Assembly: GCA_009782495.1 (NCBI GenBank)
Contig: WRIX01000004.1
Location: 18,033-51,268, forward strand
DNA length: 33,236 bases
Direction: 5' to 3'
Source: Treponema sp.
GTDB taxonomy: Bacteria; Spirochaetota; Spirochaetia; Treponematales; Breznakiellaceae
Shown here one piece after another: positions 31,864 through 33,236 of the stretch (position 1 is the first letter of the stretch; each line of letters starts with the position of its first letter). The translations under genes were made by a program, and so were the position numbers. The notes beneath the pieces are model-generated. The model saw only the letters and a program-made list of their open reading frames with translations, made no database searches and was not told the origin of the DNA.

Positions 31864-32760
31864 ATGACCAAAAGAAGTGAAGAAAAATTTTCGTATGCCG
31901 TACTGGTTTTACCGGCATTGCTTATTTATCTGGCGGTTGTTACCTTTCCCATTATTTTTTCTATTTTATTGAGCCTTACCAACTACAACGGAGGCAAGGT
32001 TTTTGGAAACCCCAATTTAAAATTTGTTGGTCTTAAAAGTTATATATTTATGCTGACCGAACCAACCGGCGGCTTTTATACCGCGTTAAAAAACAATATG
32101 TTTATCGTTGCCGTATCCGTTTTTGGTCAGATTCCCCTGGGCTTTTTTCTGGCATATTTTCTTAATCAAAAAATGATTAAAGCAAAGAACCTTTTTCAGG
32201 CATTAATATACCTGCCCAATGTAATTTCTCCTATTATTATTGGAATCCTTTTTAGAAGTATTTATTATGGTCAGAATTCGGTTTATATGGATATTGTTCG
32301 TATTTTTAAACCCGAAGCCAATTTTGCTATCAGCAGCCAGCCCATAATTCCCGTGCTGGTAGTAATACTCTGGATGTACACAGGGTTTTATATGATTATC
32401 TTTCTGGCAAACATGCAGCGCATCGATCCGCAAATTCTCGAAGCCGCCAGAATTGACGGCGCTAAAGAAGGGCAGATTCTCACACATATCATATTGCCTG
32501 CACTTTTCGGGGTGATTGTTACCTGCTCAATACTTGCTATTACCGGGTCGCTCCGGGCCTTTGATTTAATTTATGCAATGACCAGCGGAGGCCCGGCAGG
32601 TCTGACACGGGTGCTTTCGCTCTACATGTATTCTATGGCCTTTACAGGAGCGCCAAATTACCCGCTGGCTAATGCCATTTCCACAGTGATGATCCTTATT
32701 AGTTTTATCCTGATAATTGTTGTCAGGGTGGTGGAAAAATTCGTCAGTGTAAAGGAATAG
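31864..32760 (+). CDS. Sugar ABC transporter permease (MalF-type)
   Basis: First inner-membrane subunit of a carbohydrate importer. It has six hydrophobic segments (YAVLVLPALLIYLAVVTFPIIFSILLSL at the start, SFILIIVVRVV at the end). The EAA loop that contacts the ATPase is EAARIDGAKEGQILTHIILP (near residue 195). I use the ATG at 31864, giving MTKRSEEKFSYAV, instead of the TTG at 31843, which lies inside the preceding hairpin; AGGGGCGG precedes this ATG. Length 298 aa is normal. It follows the binding protein by 79 bases and precedes the second permease by two. No ATPase gene is in the window; many such importers share a MsmX/UgpC-type ATPase encoded elsewhere. Confidence 0.92.
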   Translation: MTKRSEEKFSYAVLVLPALLIYLAVVTFPIIFSILLSLTNYNGGKVFGNPNLKFVGLKSYIFMLTEPTGGFYTALKNNMFIVAVSVFGQIPLGFFLAYFLNQKMIKAKNLFQALIYLPNVISPIIIGILFRSIYYGQNSVYMDIVRIFKPEANFAISSQPIIPVLVVILWMYTGFYMIIFLANMQRIDPQILEAARIDGAKEGQILTHIILPALFGVIVTCSILAITGSLRAFDLIYAMTSGGPAGLTRVLSLYMYSMAFTGAPNYPLANAISTVMILISFILIIVVRVVEKFVSVKE

Positions 32761-32762
32761 GT

Positions 32763-33236
32763 ATGGACGACCGTAATGTTTCTCCGATATTTAAATTTGT
32801 TATTTATTTGATAATGGTATTGTTTGCGATCCTGGCGGTATATCCCATTTTCTGGCTGATCATCCAGTCTTTTAAAACCACCCAGGAATATCTTCTTACA
32901 AATAAATTATCTTTTCCCAAGACATGGTATTTCGCCAACTACCCTTATATCTGGAGGGTGGGGAAGTTTGGCACACTTTTTTTAAACAGTGTATTTTACT
33001 CTTTTGTTACGGTAGGTTCGGTGGTTGTTCTGGCACTTATGGCGGGATTTGCCTTTGCCAAGCTAAATTTTAAAATTACACCGTTTTTGCACGGTCTTTT
33101 TATTATTGGTATACTCCTTACCCTTCAGTCGATCATGGTGCCTCTGTTTCTTATGGTAAACGCTGTAAAGCTTTACAATACCAGGATCGGTGTGCTTATT
33201 CCCTATATCGGCCTGGGGCTTCCCATGGGGGTCTAC
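32763..33236 (+). CDS. Sugar ABC transporter permease (MalG-type), 3' end outside window
   Basis: Not in the ORF track because it is open at the window end. Translation from ATG 32763 gives 158 residues: MDDRNVSPIFKFVIYLIMVL, FAILAVYPIFWLIIQSFKTTQEYL, and later LNSVFYSFVTVGSVVVLALMAGFAFAKLNFK and LTLQSIMVPLFLMVNAVKLYNT. These match the first three to four membrane segments of the second permease of carbohydrate importers; the EAA loop would lie beyond the end. It starts two bases after the previous stop, with an AGGA-type ribosome site inside that gene. Confidence 0.9.
   Translation, partial: MDDRNVSPIFKFVIYLIMVLFAILAVYPIFWLIIQSFKTTQEYLLTNKLSFPKTWYFANYPYIWRVGKFGTLFLNSVFYSFVTVGSVVVLALMAGFAFAKLNFKITPFLHGLFIIGILLTLQSIMVPLFLMVNAVKLYNTRIGVLIPYIGLGLPMGVY

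Noticed and set aside
1-33236. CRISPR array, intact insertion sequence or prophage
   Set aside because: No regularly spaced direct repeats, transposase, integrase or phage structural genes were seen in any frame.

Overview
The window looks like part of a spirochaete chromosome, most likely a host-associated Treponema. This is inferred from gene style: several lipoproteins with loose spirochaete-type lipoboxes, a giant repetitive surface protein ending in a FlgD-type Ig-like domain, an LEA14-like lipoprotein next to serS, and a carbohydrate ABC importer with chitobiose phosphorylase. No rRNA or marker gene is present to prove it. I see no tRNA, rRNA, CRISPR array or intact insertion sequence.

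Layout. (1) 1-5772: 3' part of a very large beta-rich surface protein that enters from outside the window. (2) 5797-12111: housekeeping block with era, a thrH-type phosphatase (opposite strand), a monofunctional birA, serS, an LEA14-type lipoprotein, a short DAHP synthase, and the internally deleted remains of a lactate-racemase-like (DUF2088) gene. (3) 12155-15028: an AsmA-family protein of Bacteroidetes style behind a near-consensus promoter. (4) 15097-17378: divergent glutamate dehydrogenase and class I fumarase alpha subunit. (5) 17421-20236: a doubtful small ORF, a formylglycine-generating-enzyme-like lipoprotein, an AraC/Rob-type regulator and an AT-rich GNAT acetyltransferase. (6) 20226-24208: a tightly coupled minus-strand operon of glycyl radical enzyme, its activating enzyme and a DeoR regulator. 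(7) 24351-25017: a small membrane protein with an HExxH motif, then two strong inverted-repeat structures. (8) 25065-33236: a probable chitin-oligosaccharide utilisation locus. It holds a cytoplasmic GH20 hexosaminidase, an uncharacterised TIM-barrel glycosidase-like protein, GH94 N,N'-diacetylchitobiose phosphorylase, and the start of an ABC importer (binding lipoprotein and two permeases, the second cut by the window end).

How the genes fit together. The importer would bring in GlcNAc-containing oligosaccharides. The GH20 enzyme would trim them in the cytoplasm, and the GH94 enzyme would split chitobiose with phosphate into GlcNAc-1-phosphate and GlcNAc. The protein encoded 2 nt after the phosphorylase is the most interesting unknown: it carries an LDRIRY motif like several glycosidase-like barrels and presumably acts on a related glycan. 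The glycyl radical operon is the second candidate for new biochemistry: the enzyme has the dehydratase-type GCVE motif, but its activase has only the radical-SAM cluster cysteines.

A recurrent regulatory theme is that several genes (serS, GH20, chitobiose phosphorylase, thrH, glycyl radical enzyme) lack a Shine-Dalgarno sequence and have a -10-like hexamer 6 to 9 nt before the start codon. This suggests leaderless transcripts. Other genes (AsmA, gdhA, LEA14, binding protein) have ordinary Shine-Dalgarno sites.
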